From Actinomycetota bacterium (GTDB taxonomy: Bacteria > Actinomycetota > Acidimicrobiia > Acidimicrobiales > Microtrichaceae): a stretch of DNA of 64,000 nucleotides. Each line of letters starts with the position of its first letter. The first letter of the stretch is position 1. Below are positions 15,193-24,851 of this stretch, piece by piece. The notes beneath the pieces were generated by a model that saw only the letters and a list, made by a program, of their open reading frames with translations, searched no databases and was not told the DNA's origin. The stretch is taken from assembly GCA_016870275.1 (NCBI GenBank), contig VGBZ01000002.1, positions 85,578 through 149,577 on the forward strand. Reading direction: 5' to 3'. The position numbers and the translations under genes are program-made.

Positions 15193-16262
15193 GCTCGACC
15201 GGTCCGACGGTCGCTCTCGTCGCGGATGTCGCCGACGATCGCCTCCAAGACGTCCTCCAACGTGATCAGGCCGACGAGCGGACCTGCGACCCCCGCCCGG
15301 TCGGTCCGCTCGGCCACCACCGCCACGTGACGGCGACGGTCACGCATCCGGACCAGGACGTCGGCGAGCGGCTCATCGGGCGCCACCCTGACGGGAGCGA
15401 TCACGACCCGGTTCGGCAGCAGCCCGTCGCGCCGGGTCGGATCCAGTCGGAGCAGGTCCTTGGCGTGCAGGAAACCTGCCACCTCGTCGGTCCCCTCCGT
15501 CGTCACCAGCACCCGGGAGTGGCCGGAGCGGTGGATCAACTCCTCGGCCTCCCCGACAGTTGCGGTGGTCGGGACGGTGACGAGTTCCGATCGAGGGGTG
15601 AGGTGGTCCGCCACTCGGCCGCCGAGGTAACCGATGGCACCGGCCAACAGCACGTGCTCGGTGGCCTGGAGCTCGCCGCCCTGCGCCGATTCGCTCAGGA
15701 TCGCCGCCAGCTCGATCGGCGAGTGGGCCTCGGTGAGCTCGGCGGTCGACTCGACCCGGAGGAGTCGGGTCCCCCACCGCGACAACCGATCGAGCACCAC
15801 CACCACGGGCCGGACCAGCACGACGACGCCACGCTGCAGCGGCGCGAGCACCGTCGCGACGCGCTCCGGGGCCGTGAGTGCCACCGTCTTGGGCACCATC
15901 TCGCCCAGGACCATGTGGAAGAAGGCGACGATGATCAGAGCGATCGCGACCCCCAGGACGGCACCGATGGCCGACGGGATCGGCGACGCGTCGACCCACC
16001 CCTCCACCACGTGACCGATGGACTGTTCGACCAGCCAACCGAGCAGCAGCGACATGACGGTGATGCCCAGCTGGCAGGTGACCAGCTGCAGGTTGAGCGA
16101 CCGCATCTGCCGGAGGGCCGTCGAGGCACCGAAGCGACCCTCCTCGACCATCCGCTCGACACGGGTCTGACGAGCTGCGAACAGCGCAAACTCCACGGCG
16201 ACGAAGAACGCATTGCCGCCCAGGAGCGCCACGGCCACCAGGAGCACGGTCCACCAGCTCAC
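15189..16262 (-). CDS. CNNM/CBS-domain membrane protein (short, no CorC domain)
   Basis: Second of two adjacent CNNM/HlyC-type transport-linked proteins. The 357 residues comprise an N-terminal DUF21/CNNM membrane domain (about four hydrophobic segments, VEFALFAARQTRVERM) and a CBS pair ending GLITLEDVLEAIVGDIRDE. Unlike its neighbour at 16259-17614 it stops there and lacks the CorC_HlyC C-terminal domain. The GTG start at 16262 overlaps the neighbour's TGA. A role in Mg or Co efflux or ion homeostasis is the family suggestion. The pair may form a heterodimer. Confidence 0.85.
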   Translation of the reverse strand: MSWWTVLLVAVALLGGNAFFVAVEFALFAARQTRVERMVEEGRFGASTALRQMRSLNLQLVTCQLGITVMSLLLGWLVEQSIGHVVEGWVDASPIPSAIGAVLGVAIALIIVAFFHMVLGEMVPKTVALTAPERVATVLAPLQRGVVVLVRPVVVVLDRLSRWGTRLLRVESTAELTEAHSPIELAAILSESAQGGELQATEHVLLAGAIGYLGGRVADHLTPRSELVTVPTTATVGEAEELIHRSGHSRVLVTTEGTDEVAGFLHAKDLLRLDPTRRDGLLPNRVVIAPVRVAPDEPLADVLVRMRDRRRHVAVVAERTDRAGVAGPLVGLITLEDVLEAIVGDIRDESDRRTGRA

Positions 16263-17614
16263 GGAAGGTCCCCGGTCCGCTCCGAGCCACGGGCGGGTCG
16301 GACGTCGTCGGACCCCTCGAATCCGGGCAGGGGCGCAACGAGCCGCACGGTGTCGACCCGGCGGGCGTCCATCACCGCCACCGACACCGCCCACCCCTGG
16401 TGCTCGAACCCATCGCCGGGGGCCGGGATCCGTCCGAGTTCGGCCAGGACGAACCCGGCGAGCGTGTCGTACTCGCCGTCGGGGAGATCCAGTCCGCACT
16501 CGTCGCGGACCTCGTCCGGGTGCAACCGCCCGCTCAGCAGGTAGGAACCGCCCCAGGTGCGGCGGGTCGGAGCGACCACCAGATCGTGCTCGTCGGCGAT
16601 GTCCCCCACGATCTCCTCGACGAGGTCCTCGAGCGTGACGATCCCGGCGACCGATCCGAACTCGTCGAGCACCACGGCGAACTGTCCCGCCTCGGCCTGG
16701 AGCGCCTCCATGAGCTCGGCGAGCCCGAGGGTCTCAGGCACCATGCGGACCCGTCGGATCAGCGCGCCGAGCGGCTCACTCCGTCGACGCTCCGGCGGCA
16801 GGCCGAGCACGTCCTTCACGTGGACGACTCCTTCGACACCGTCGAGGTCCCCGGCGAACACCGGGAACCTCGACAGTCCCGTCCGTTGCGACGCATCGAG
16901 CAGGTCACCGGTCGTTCCGGGGATGGCCAGTGCCTCGACCTGCTGACGTGGGGTCATGGCGTCGGCGGCGTTCTTCTCACCGAATCGGAACGCCCGGTCG
17001 AGCAGCTCGGCCTGCTTCGGTTCCATGGAACCATGAGCCTCAGCGTTACGGACCAGACGTTGGAGTTCCTCACGACTCCGGACCGCCGACAGCTCCTCCG
17101 CCGGTTCCATCCCGCAGAGTCGCAGGAGTCGTTCCGCAGCGGCGTTGCAGACCGTGATCACCGGCTGGAACACGGTGTCGAAGATCCGCATCGCCGGCGC
17201 CAGACGCATCGTCGTGGCCATCGGACGAGCCACCGCAATCCCCTTGGGGACGAGTTCGCCGACCACCATCTGGACCGCCGTGGTCAGGATCAGCGCCACC
17301 GCCACCGACCAGCCGACACCGCTGCGCTCACCGAACACCACCTCGAGGCCCGGGGCCACGAGCGGAGCGATCACCGGCTCGGCCAGCACGCCGAGCCCGA
17401 GGCTGACGATGGTGATGCCGAACTGGGCGCCGCTGAGGTGGAACGAGAGGTGCTCCAGCATCCCGGCGACCATCCCGGCCCGGCGGGACCCCTGATCGGC
17501 CTGAACGCGCACCTGCGTCCGGTCGACTGCGACGATCGCGAACTCCACGGCCACGAAGAAGGCGTTGGCGGCGACCAGCAGGACGACGGCCAGGAGGCTG
17601 ACCGTAACGCTCAC
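16259..17614 (-). CDS. CNNM/CBS/CorC-domain membrane protein (hemolysin C family)
   Basis: Full-length 451-residue member of the HlyC/CorC group. The DUF21 domain has hydrophobic segments and FVAVEFAIVAVDRTQVRV. Two CBS motifs follow (the last is VTLEDLVEEIVGDIADEHD), then a CorC_HlyC domain (SGRLHPDEVRDECGLDLPDGEYDTLAGF). The frame is open far upstream, but the GTG at 17614 places the first membrane segment at residue 3, as in the paralogue. It is the first gene of the seven-gene minus-strand run down to plsC, divergent from marR. Confidence 0.86.
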   Translation of the reverse strand: MSVTVSLLAVVLLVAANAFFVAVEFAIVAVDRTQVRVQADQGSRRAGMVAGMLEHLSFHLSGAQFGITIVSLGLGVLAEPVIAPLVAPGLEVVFGERSGVGWSVAVALILTTAVQMVVGELVPKGIAVARPMATTMRLAPAMRIFDTVFQPVITVCNAAAERLLRLCGMEPAEELSAVRSREELQRLVRNAEAHGSMEPKQAELLDRAFRFGEKNAADAMTPRQQVEALAIPGTTGDLLDASQRTGLSRFPVFAGDLDGVEGVVHVKDVLGLPPERRRSEPLGALIRRVRMVPETLGLAELMEALQAEAGQFAVVLDEFGSVAGIVTLEDLVEEIVGDIADEHDLVVAPTRRTWGGSYLLSGRLHPDEVRDECGLDLPDGEYDTLAGFVLAELGRIPAPGDGFEHQGWAVSVAVMDARRVDTVRLVAPLPGFEGSDDVRPARGSERTGDLP

Positions 17615-17719
17615 CAGTGAGCGGGGACGGGACCGTCGGGCACGGCGTGCGACACGAGATGAGTGTAGGACCGCTCCCCACTCGGCTGCCGCGATCCTTA
17701 GACGGCCGAAACACCACGC

Positions 17720-17725
17720 TACGCT
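17720..17725 (+). promoter_or_regulatory. -10 element of a leaderless marR promoter
   Basis: TACGCT ends 6 bases before the GTG start of marR, the spacing expected when transcription begins at or next to the start codon. No ribosome site fits in between. The same geometry recurs at many genes of this window. Confidence 0.5.
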
Positions 17726-17731
17726 CCTCCG

Positions 17732-18205
17732 GTGCCGAGCGAACGGGACCGCCGCAACGCCGACGCCGTGCGAGCCGCAGCGCGATTGGCCAAGGTGGCT
17801 GGAACGGCGCTCGCCGAGGGCGACATGACCCTCGCCCAGTACCGGGTCCTCGTGTTCCTCGACGCCGGGGCGCGACCTGCGACCCAGGTGGCACAGCTGC
17901 TCGACGTCACGCCCCCGACCGTGACCTCGCTCGTCGACGCCCTCGAGGCCCGCGGGCTGGTCGCCCGCAGCGCCGATCCGGATGACCGCCGCCGTGTGGT
18001 CTGCTCCCTCACTCCCGCCGGCCGCCGGGCCCTGCAGCGTGGCGACGTGCTCGTCGGCGAACGGCTCGGCCGGCTGCTCGACCGACTCGATCCCGACGAG
18101 GCCGAACAGGCCGTGTCCGGCCTGGAGGTCCTGAACCGGGCCATGGAGCTGGCGCTGGCGGATCGTTTCGGCCAACCCGAGGGATCCGGCGGCGACCACA
18201 CATGA
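17732..18205 (+). CDS. MarR family transcriptional regulator
   Basis: A winged-helix regulator of 157 residues. TLAQYRVLVFLD is followed by the recognition helix region VAQLLDVTPPTVTSLVDALEARGLV and the wing RSADPDDRRRVVCSLTPAGR. The GTG start follows a -10-like TACGCT by 6 bases. Its ATGA stop/start overlap with the exporter gene makes it the probable local regulator of the ABC genes, a common arrangement for drug-responsive MarR repressors. The ligand is unknown. Confidence 0.9.
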   Translation: MPSERDRRNADAVRAAARLAKVAGTALAEGDMTLAQYRVLVFLDAGARPATQVAQLLDVTPPTVTSLVDALEARGLVARSADPDDRRRVVCSLTPAGRRALQRGDVLVGERLGRLLDRLDPDEAEQAVSGLEVLNRAMELALADRFGQPEGSGGDHT

Positions 18206-20019
18206 CGGATCTGCTCCCTGGGGCCGGAGCGGCCGCTGCGATCCCGCCCGTGGCCGCCTCCGAGGGCCTCCGCCTCGGATGGATCCGGCGGTTGTGGCCG
18301 GTACTCGGTCCCCAACGCTGGATCGTGATCGGATCATTCGCCGTCGGACTCGTGGCGCTCAGCATCAGCGTGGCCGTGCCCACCATCGTCGGGCTCACCA
18401 TCGACCGAACCATCGCATCGACGGCTTCACCGCTCGAGCCGTTCCTCGTCGCCCTCGTCGTCCTGGCGCTGGCTCGTGGCGTCCTGAGCGTCGTGTATCG
18501 CTACGGGCTCTACCGGACCGCCTACCGAGTCGAGGTCGATGTGCGCGGCCTGCTCTTTGCGCACCTGCTCGAGCAGACCTTCAGCTTCTACGACAGGATC
18601 CAGACCGGCCAGCTGATCAGTCGGGCCCAGTCCGATGTGCGATCCGTTCAGCTCTACCTCGCCGTGGCGCCGCTGATCCTCACGGCAGTCCTCAGCTTCG
18701 TCGTGGCGATCGTCGTCATGCTGGCCACCAGCATCCCGTTGACGCTGGCTGCGGTCGTGGCCCTGCCCGGCGTCTACGCAGTCGGCGTGGCGCTGCGGAA
18801 TCGACTCTTCCCGCTCAGCTGGATCATCCAGGGTCGACAGGCCGAGGTGACCGGGGTCGTCGAAGAGAGCATCGCCGGTGTCCGTGTCGTCCAGGCATTC
18901 GGAGCCGAGTCCCGGCAGGTCGAGGCCATGGCCAACGCCACGAGACGACTGCGGTGGGCCAACGTCGACCAGGGAACGATCCGGGCCCGGCTCGCCCCGC
19001 TGCTCGAGAACCTCCCGCGTGTGGGGTCAGTGCTCGTTCTGTTGCTCGGCGGCTGGCTCGTCATCGAGGGCCGGCTCGAGATCGGCGCCATTGTGGCGTT
19101 CAACTCCTACATCGTGTTGCTGCAGATCCCATTCCGCTTCCTCGGGTTCTTCCTGATCCTCTCCCAGCGCGCCCGCGCCTCAGCCGAACGGATCTTCGAG
19201 GTCCTCGACGCGGCACCCGAGATCTCCGATCCACCAGTTCCGGTCACCGACCGCGAACGAGCAGGTCGAATCGAGTTGCGGAACGTGCGTTTCGGCTACG
19301 GAGACGGCGACGACCTGCTGCGCGGCGTGGACCTCACGATCGAACCCGGCGAATCGGTGGCCATCGTCGGCACGAGCGGCAGCGGAAAGTCGACGCTCGC
19401 CCGTCTGCTCTGTCGCTACTACGACCCGCGTGACGGCGAGATCCTGCTCGACGGCGTGGATCTGCGGGACCTCCTCGTCGGGGACGTCCGTGCCTCAGTC
19501 GTCGTCGTGCCCGATGAACCGTTCCTGTTCTCAGCGTCGCTGCTCGACAACCTCACGTTCGGCCGGCCCGACCTGATCGGAGCGCCACTCGGCGAACAGG
19601 TCCGCAACGCAGCAGCCGCCGCCGACGCCACCGGGTTCATCGAGGCGAGCGACGACGGCTACGACACCGTGGTCGGTGAACGAGGGGCAACGCTCTCGGG
19701 AGGACAACGCCAGCGGCTCGCCCTCGCCCGGGCCCTCCTCGTGGAACCCGAGGTGCTCGTCCTCGACGATGCACTGAGTGCCATCGACGTCCACGTCGAG
19801 GCGCGGGTCCACGAGTCGCTCGACAGCCTCCGAGCCGGCCGGACGACGGTGTTCATCGCCCATCGTCTCTCGACGATCACGTTGGCGAAGCGAGTAGTGC
19901 TCCTCGACGACGGCGTGGTCGTCGAGACCGGCACCCACGCCCGCCTGCTCGAGACCTCCGCTCGTTACCGCGAGGTCCTCGCAACCACGCTCACCACCGA
20001 CGAGGACATCCCGACGTGA
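18202..20019 (+). CDS. ABC exporter subunit A with degenerate catalytic site
   Basis: A 605-residue half-transporter: six-helix membrane domain (about 40-325) and nucleotide-binding domain. Walker A GTSGSGKST at 390-398, signature LSGGQ at 498-502, H-loop His554. The Walker B catalytic glutamate is aspartate (Asp523 in LVLDDALSAID), and the Q-loop glutamine is also aspartate (Asp438 in VPDEPFLF). This is the pattern of the degenerate site in heterodimeric type IV exporters such as TM287/288 and LmrCD. Partner: the next gene. Efflux of a lipid or drug is the family expectation. Confidence 0.9.
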   Translation: MTDLLPGAGAAAAIPPVAASEGLRLGWIRRLWPVLGPQRWIVIGSFAVGLVALSISVAVPTIVGLTIDRTIASTASPLEPFLVALVVLALARGVLSVVYRYGLYRTAYRVEVDVRGLLFAHLLEQTFSFYDRIQTGQLISRAQSDVRSVQLYLAVAPLILTAVLSFVVAIVVMLATSIPLTLAAVVALPGVYAVGVALRNRLFPLSWIIQGRQAEVTGVVEESIAGVRVVQAFGAESRQVEAMANATRRLRWANVDQGTIRARLAPLLENLPRVGSVLVLLLGGWLVIEGRLEIGAIVAFNSYIVLLQIPFRFLGFFLILSQRARASAERIFEVLDAAPEISDPPVPVTDRERAGRIELRNVRFGYGDGDDLLRGVDLTIEPGESVAIVGTSGSGKSTLARLLCRYYDPRDGEILLDGVDLRDLLVGDVRASVVVVPDEPFLFSASLLDNLTFGRPDLIGAPLGEQVRNAAAAADATGFIEASDDGYDTVVGERGATLSGGQRQRLALARALLVEPEVLVLDDALSAIDVHVEARVHESLDSLRAGRTTVFIAHRLSTITLAKRVVLLDDGVVVETGTHARLLETSARYREVLATTLTTDEDIPT

Positions 20020-21962
20020 GCATGGGCCCGCCTCCGGGCTCACCGCTCGGCGGACCCGTCGCCACCGGTGTGCCGTTCGCCGGGATCCCACCGGAACTCG
20101 CCGATCGGGCCCAGCGGATCCTCGATCGAGAACCCGACCACCACGTCGTCGTGCCGGCGTTCACCCATCGGGCTCTCCGCGTCGAGCCCTTCTCGTTCCG
20201 ACAGATGCTCTGGCCCAACCGCTGGTGGTTGTCGGTGGCGGTGGTGCTCGTGGCGGCCGAGACCGCAGCGTTGCTCGCCGGTCCCCTCTTGGTCCAGGTC
20301 GGCGTGGACCGGGGGATCACGGTGGGCGACTTCGGAGTCGTGGCGGCCGTGTCGCTCGCCTATCTGGGTGTGATCGTGGCGAACGTCGGCCTGGGTTGGG
20401 CGCGCGGCAACCTGACGATCCGGATCGGCGAGCGGATCATGGAGCAACTCCGGATCCGGGTGTTCACCCATCTCGAACGGTTGTCACTGGACTACTTCGA
20501 ACGTGAACCGGCCGGGGTCATCACCACCCGGCTGACGAGTGACGTCGAGAACCTGACCGCCCTGTTCCAGGAAGGACTGGTCCAGATGGCAGTGCAGGGA
20601 CTGACCGTCGTGGCCATCGCAGCACTCATGCTCTGGCTCGACCCGACCATGGGCGCAGTGATCCTGCTCGGAGTCCTCCCGGTACTGGTGGGAGCGTCGC
20701 TGTGGTACCGCCGAGCATCGTCGAGGAGCTACGACGTCGTGCGCGACCGGATCGCGCTCGTGTTCGCCGACCTCCAGGAGAACCTCGCAGGGATCCGCAC
20801 GGTGGCGTCGTTCCACCGGCAGGCCCAGAGCCGGCGCCGCCAGAGCGAGCTCGCCGAGGACTACTACCGCTCCAATCTCGTCACATCACGACAGGGGGCG
20901 ATCTTCGGATCCATCGGAGAGACCCTCGGGATCCTCGCCCAGGTGCTCGTGCTCGGCGTCGGGGGACTGCAGGTGCGTGCCGGTGACCTCAGTCTCGGAC
21001 GCCTCTTCAGCAACTTGTTGTTCCTCGGACTGCTGTTCGCTCCCGTGCAGCAACTCGTCCAGCTCTCGACCACCTACCAACAGGGACGCGCCTCGGGGAG
21101 AAAGCTCGCCGAGTTCCTCGCCGAGGAACCGAGCGTCGTCGAACAACCTGACGCTGCAGTGCTCCCGCCGATCTCCGGGCGACTCGAACTGCGGGACGTC
21201 GGATTCTCCTACCGACCGCGGCCCGGCGAGGACTCCAGCGCGCTCGTGCTCGATCACCTCGATCTCGTCGTGCTGCCCGGGGAGACCCTGGCGATGGTCG
21301 GCCCGACCGGAGCGGGAAAGTCCACTGTGGCTCGCCTGCTGGCCCGGGCTGCGGATCCGACACACGGTTCGGTCCTGGTCGACGGTCACGACCTGCGGTC
21401 CGTCACGATTGCCTCGCTCCGTCACCAACTCGGCGTCGTCCCGCAGGAACCGTTCCTGTTCCACGGGACGGTCAGGGAGAACCTGACGATCGGCCGGCCC
21501 GACGCCACCGACGACGAACTGGACCGGGCCTGCGCCGCCATCGGTGTGGACGACCTGATCAGCCGATTGAGCGACTCCTACGACACACCGGTCCACGAGC
21601 GTGGGAGCTCGCTCTCGGCCGGTGAGCGCCAGTTGCTCAGTTTGACGAGAGCGTTCCTCGCCGAACCCCGCGTCCTGATTCTCGACGAGGCCACCTCAAA
21701 CCTCGACCCGCAGGCCGAGCATCGTGTCGAGGCCGCCCTCGACCTGCTGCTCGAGGGTCGCACGGCCGTGATCGTCGTCCACCGGCTCTCCACGGCGCGT
21801 CGAGCCGATCGAATCGCAGTGGTCGACCGGACCACCCCGGGTGGAGCAGCGTGCGTCGTCGAGATCGGGACCCACGACGAGCTCGTCGCCCTCGACGGCC
21901 GTTACGCCGCCATGTGGTCCACATGGGAGTCCCACCTCCGCCCCGACAAGGATGTTGCGTGA
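20016..21962 (+). CDS. ABC exporter subunit B (canonical ATPase site)
   Basis: A 648-residue half-transporter translationally coupled to subunit A (GTGA overlap). After about 60 N-terminal residues come six membrane helices, then Walker A GPTGAGKST at 429-437, Q-loop Gln477, Walker B LILDE with Glu558 and H-loop His589. The signature motif is LSAGE (533-537) rather than LSGGQ. This altered signature would face subunit A's degenerate Walker B, completing one inactive and one active ATP site. That is strong evidence for a heterodimer. Confidence 0.92.
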   Translation: MSMGPPPGSPLGGPVATGVPFAGIPPELADRAQRILDREPDHHVVVPAFTHRALRVEPFSFRQMLWPNRWWLSVAVVLVAAETAALLAGPLLVQVGVDRGITVGDFGVVAAVSLAYLGVIVANVGLGWARGNLTIRIGERIMEQLRIRVFTHLERLSLDYFEREPAGVITTRLTSDVENLTALFQEGLVQMAVQGLTVVAIAALMLWLDPTMGAVILLGVLPVLVGASLWYRRASSRSYDVVRDRIALVFADLQENLAGIRTVASFHRQAQSRRRQSELAEDYYRSNLVTSRQGAIFGSIGETLGILAQVLVLGVGGLQVRAGDLSLGRLFSNLLFLGLLFAPVQQLVQLSTTYQQGRASGRKLAEFLAEEPSVVEQPDAAVLPPISGRLELRDVGFSYRPRPGEDSSALVLDHLDLVVLPGETLAMVGPTGAGKSTVARLLARAADPTHGSVLVDGHDLRSVTIASLRHQLGVVPQEPFLFHGTVRENLTIGRPDATDDELDRACAAIGVDDLISRLSDSYDTPVHERGSSLSAGERQLLSLTRAFLAEPRVLILDEATSNLDPQAEHRVEAALDLLLEGRTAVIVVHRLSTARRADRIAVVDRTTPGGAACVVEIGTHDELVALDGRYAAMWSTWESHLRPDKDVA

Positions 21963-22747
21963 GCGTTCCCGTCCTCCAGTTCTCCGGCGTGAGCCTGACC
22001 CGGAACGGCAGCCGACTCCTCTCCGGGATCGACTGGACGGTCAACGTCGGGGAATCGTGGGTGGTGTTCGGACCGAACGGATGCGGCAAGACATCGCTGG
22101 CCCGCATCGCTGCGCTCTACGAGCACCCGAGCAGCGGCACGATCACCGTGCTCGGCTCCCGGCTCGGAGGCACCGACGTCCGGGAGCTCCGACAGCGTGT
22201 CGCCCTGGTCTCGGCGGCCATGGCCGATCAGGTCCGCCCGGATCTCGACGCTCTCGACGTCGTGGTGACCGCCATCCACGCCGCACTGGAACCCTGGTGG
22301 CACACCTACACCGACGCCGACGTGGAACGAGCCCGCTCCGAGCTCGAGTTCCAGCACGTCGGCCATGCCGCCGGACGACGATTCGCCACCCTCAGCTCGG
22401 GCGAACGCCAACGCGTGCTCCTCGCCCGGGCGCTCATGGCCGCACCGGACGTCGTCCTCCTCGACGAGCCGGCTGCCGGACTCGACCTGGGGGGGCGAGA
22501 GGAACTCGTCGAACGCCTCGATGCGATGGCAGCTCGTGGCGGCCCGACGTTGGTCCTGATCACACACCACGTCGAGGAGATCCCGGCCACAGCGACGCAC
22601 GTGCTCGCTCTCCGCAGCGGACACGTCCTCCGTTCGGGTCCGATCGACACCACGCTCGACGCCGGTCTGATCGCATCACTGTTCGATGTGGAAGTTGAAC
22701 TCACCCACCGTGCAGGCCGTTGGGGCGTGGTACCGCTCAACCGCTGA
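21959..22747 (+). CDS. Stand-alone ABC transporter ATPase
   Basis: A 262-residue ATP-binding protein without a membrane domain. Walker A GPNGCGKTS at 38-46, signature LSSGERQRVLLARAL, Walker B VVLLDEPAAGLD and H-loop LITHHVEE are all canonical. The GTG start overlaps the exporter stop, so it is co-transcribed with marR and the exporter. No partner permease is adjacent on this strand. Its last 11 bases overlap the convergent glgX gene. What it energises is unknown. Confidence 0.85.
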   Translation: MSVPVLQFSGVSLTRNGSRLLSGIDWTVNVGESWVVFGPNGCGKTSLARIAALYEHPSSGTITVLGSRLGGTDVRELRQRVALVSAAMADQVRPDLDALDVVVTAIHAALEPWWHTYTDADVERARSELEFQHVGHAAGRRFATLSSGERQRVLLARALMAAPDVVLLDEPAAGLDLGGREELVERLDAMAARGGPTLVLITHHVEEIPATATHVLALRSGHVLRSGPIDTTLDAGLIASLFDVEVELTHRAGRWGVVPLNR

Positions 22748-24851
22748 GCACGCCGACTGCCGCGCCGAGGACGACCACCGCTGCGGCGGGCAACATCAGC
22801 GTCGATCCAGCCGACCATGACTCCTCGTGGACATCGGCGGCGGTGGTGTCCAACAACAGGTCCCATTGTTCGCCCCACGACCGGTCAGGGAGACGCAGTT
22901 CCACCTCCGACCAGGTGGCGTTGAGTGCCACGATCACCGAACGACCGACCACCGGGGTCCGGCGCTTGTCCGTCTCGCCGAGTTCTCCGTTCAACCACAC
23001 CACAACACCGGGGTCACCGTCGTTCCAGTCCTCGGACCCCATCAATTGACCATCGAGACGGAACCACGCCACATCGGGGCGGCCTGCAGCATCGACGGCG
23101 GCACCGGTCAGGAACCGGCGGCGGTGCAGCGTCGGCTCGGCGGCACGCAGCGCCACGGCCCGCCGCGTGAAGTCCAACAGGCTCGAGTCCGCTGCGGACC
23201 AGTCGAGCCACGACACTTCGTTGTCCTGGGCGTACGCGTTGTTGTTGCCGCCCTGCGTGCGCCCGATCTCGTCACCGGCGAGCAGCATCGGCACGCCCTG
23301 GGACAACAGGAGGGTGGCGAGCAGGTTGCGACGGAGGCGTTCACGGCGCGAGTTGACCTCGGCGTCGTCGGTCTCGCCCTCCACCCCGCAGTTGGTCGAT
23401 CGATTGTCGTCGGTACCGTCACGGTTGTCCTCGCCGTTGGCCTCGTTGTGCTTGTGCGCATAGGACACGAGATCCCGGAGGGTGAAGCCGTCGTGGGCCG
23501 TGACGAAGTTGATGCTGGCGTGCGGACGTCGACCGACGTGTTCGTAGAGATCGGACGATCCGGTGAGCCTCGAGGCGAACTCTCCGAGCACGTTGGCGTT
23601 TCGGCACCACAGGTCCCGGACGCAGTCGCGATAGCGGCCGTTCCACTCGGACCATCCCGGCGGGAAGTTCCCGACCTGATAGCCACCCTCTCCGACGTCC
23701 CACGGCTCGGCGATCAGCTTCACCCGACTGATGACGGGATCCTGCTGGATGAGGTCGAAGAACGCTGAGAGCCGATCGACGTCGTGGAGTTCCCGGGCGA
23801 GGGCTGCAGCGAGGTCGAACCGGAACCCATCGACGTGCATCTCCTCGACCCAGTAGCGGAGGCTGTCCATGATCAACTGCAGGACGTGCGGGTTCCGCAT
23901 GTTGAGGCTGTTGCCGGTCCCGGTGTAGTCGACGTATCGGGTTGCGTCGTTCGGATCGAGTCGGTAGTACGCCGCATTATCGAGACCCTTGAAGCTGAGC
24001 ACCGGTCCGCCGGCACCGCCTTCTGCAGTGTGGTTGTAGACCACGTCGAGGATGACCTCGATCCCCGCTTGGTGCAGGGTCTGCACCATCACCTTGAACT
24101 CCCGGACCTGCTGGCCACGGTCGCCACCGACCGCGAACAGGTTGTGCGGGGCGAAGAAGCCGATCGAGTCGTAACCCCAGTAGTTGCGTAGGCCGAGTTC
24201 GACGAGCCGTCGGCTGGAGATGAACTGGTGCACCGGCATCAACTCCACTGCGGTCACACCGAGACGCTGGAGGTGATCGATCACCGGCGGGGAACACATG
24301 CCGAGGTAGGTGCCTCGGTGCTCCGGGGGAACGTCCGGATGGCGCGCCGTCATGCCACGCACGTGCGCCTCGTAGAGCACGGTCCGGTGCCACGGAGTGC
24401 CGGGCCGTCGATCGTCTCCCCAGTCGAACCACGGATTGACGATCACCGACCGGGGAACGTCCAGGGCCGAGTCGAGATCGGAATCCGGTTGGACCGAATC
24501 GGTCCAACGCACCGATCCCGACACCGCTCGGGCATAGGGGTCGAGGAGGAGCTTGGAACGTTCCTGAAGATCACCGGGGCCGCGACGGGCGGCTGTGACC
24601 CGGAATCCGTAGCGGACTCCGGGTCCGACATCAGGCAGATAGCCGTGCCAGACGGACCCCACGCGTTCGGGAAGCTCAACAGGGATCTCCGCACCGCTGT
24701 CGTCGAACAGACACAACCAGACCGACCCGGACGGGTCTGCCGCCGCCGCCTCGGAGAACACCGCCACGTTTGTCCCGGCGCCGTCCCAAGTGGCACCCAA
24801 CGGATAGGGCCGACCCCGCCAGAGCCGAACGGGTGCGCCGGCAACGATCAC
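22737..24851 (-). CDS. glgX: Glycogen debranching protein GlgX
   Basis: GH13 isoamylase-type enzyme that removes alpha-1,6 branches from phosphorylase-trimmed glycogen. The 704 residues comprise an N-terminal CBM48 (YPLGATWDGAGTNVAVFS), a (beta/alpha)8 barrel with ILDVVYNHTAEG, nucleophile Asp346 in DGFRFDLA, acid/base Glu382 in LIAEPWDVG and Asp454 in TAHDGF, and a C-terminal beta domain. The GTG at 24851 was chosen because it overlaps the upstream stop and gives the family N-terminus (VRLWRGRPYPLG). It is the last gene of the TPP-riboswitch operon, an unusual place for a glycogen enzyme. Confidence 0.94.
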   Translation of the reverse strand: MIVAGAPVRLWRGRPYPLGATWDGAGTNVAVFSEAAAADPSGSVWLCLFDDSGAEIPVELPERVGSVWHGYLPDVGPGVRYGFRVTAARRGPGDLQERSKLLLDPYARAVSGSVRWTDSVQPDSDLDSALDVPRSVIVNPWFDWGDDRRPGTPWHRTVLYEAHVRGMTARHPDVPPEHRGTYLGMCSPPVIDHLQRLGVTAVELMPVHQFISSRRLVELGLRNYWGYDSIGFFAPHNLFAVGGDRGQQVREFKVMVQTLHQAGIEVILDVVYNHTAEGGAGGPVLSFKGLDNAAYYRLDPNDATRYVDYTGTGNSLNMRNPHVLQLIMDSLRYWVEEMHVDGFRFDLAAALARELHDVDRLSAFFDLIQQDPVISRVKLIAEPWDVGEGGYQVGNFPPGWSEWNGRYRDCVRDLWCRNANVLGEFASRLTGSSDLYEHVGRRPHASINFVTAHDGFTLRDLVSYAHKHNEANGEDNRDGTDDNRSTNCGVEGETDDAEVNSRRERLRRNLLATLLLSQGVPMLLAGDEIGRTQGGNNNAYAQDNEVSWLDWSAADSSLLDFTRRAVALRAAEPTLHRRRFLTGAAVDAAGRPDVAWFRLDGQLMGSEDWNDGDPGVVVWLNGELGETDKRRTPVVGRSVIVALNATWSEVELRLPDRSWGEQWDLLLDTTAADVHEESWSAGSTLMLPAAAVVVLGAAVGVLSG

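Noticed and set aside
21959..22747. Stand-alone ABC ATPase as the missing ThiQ
   Set aside because: It is on the opposite strand, coupled to the exporter operon and outside the TPP riboswitch transcript. Nothing in its sequence is specific to ThiQ.
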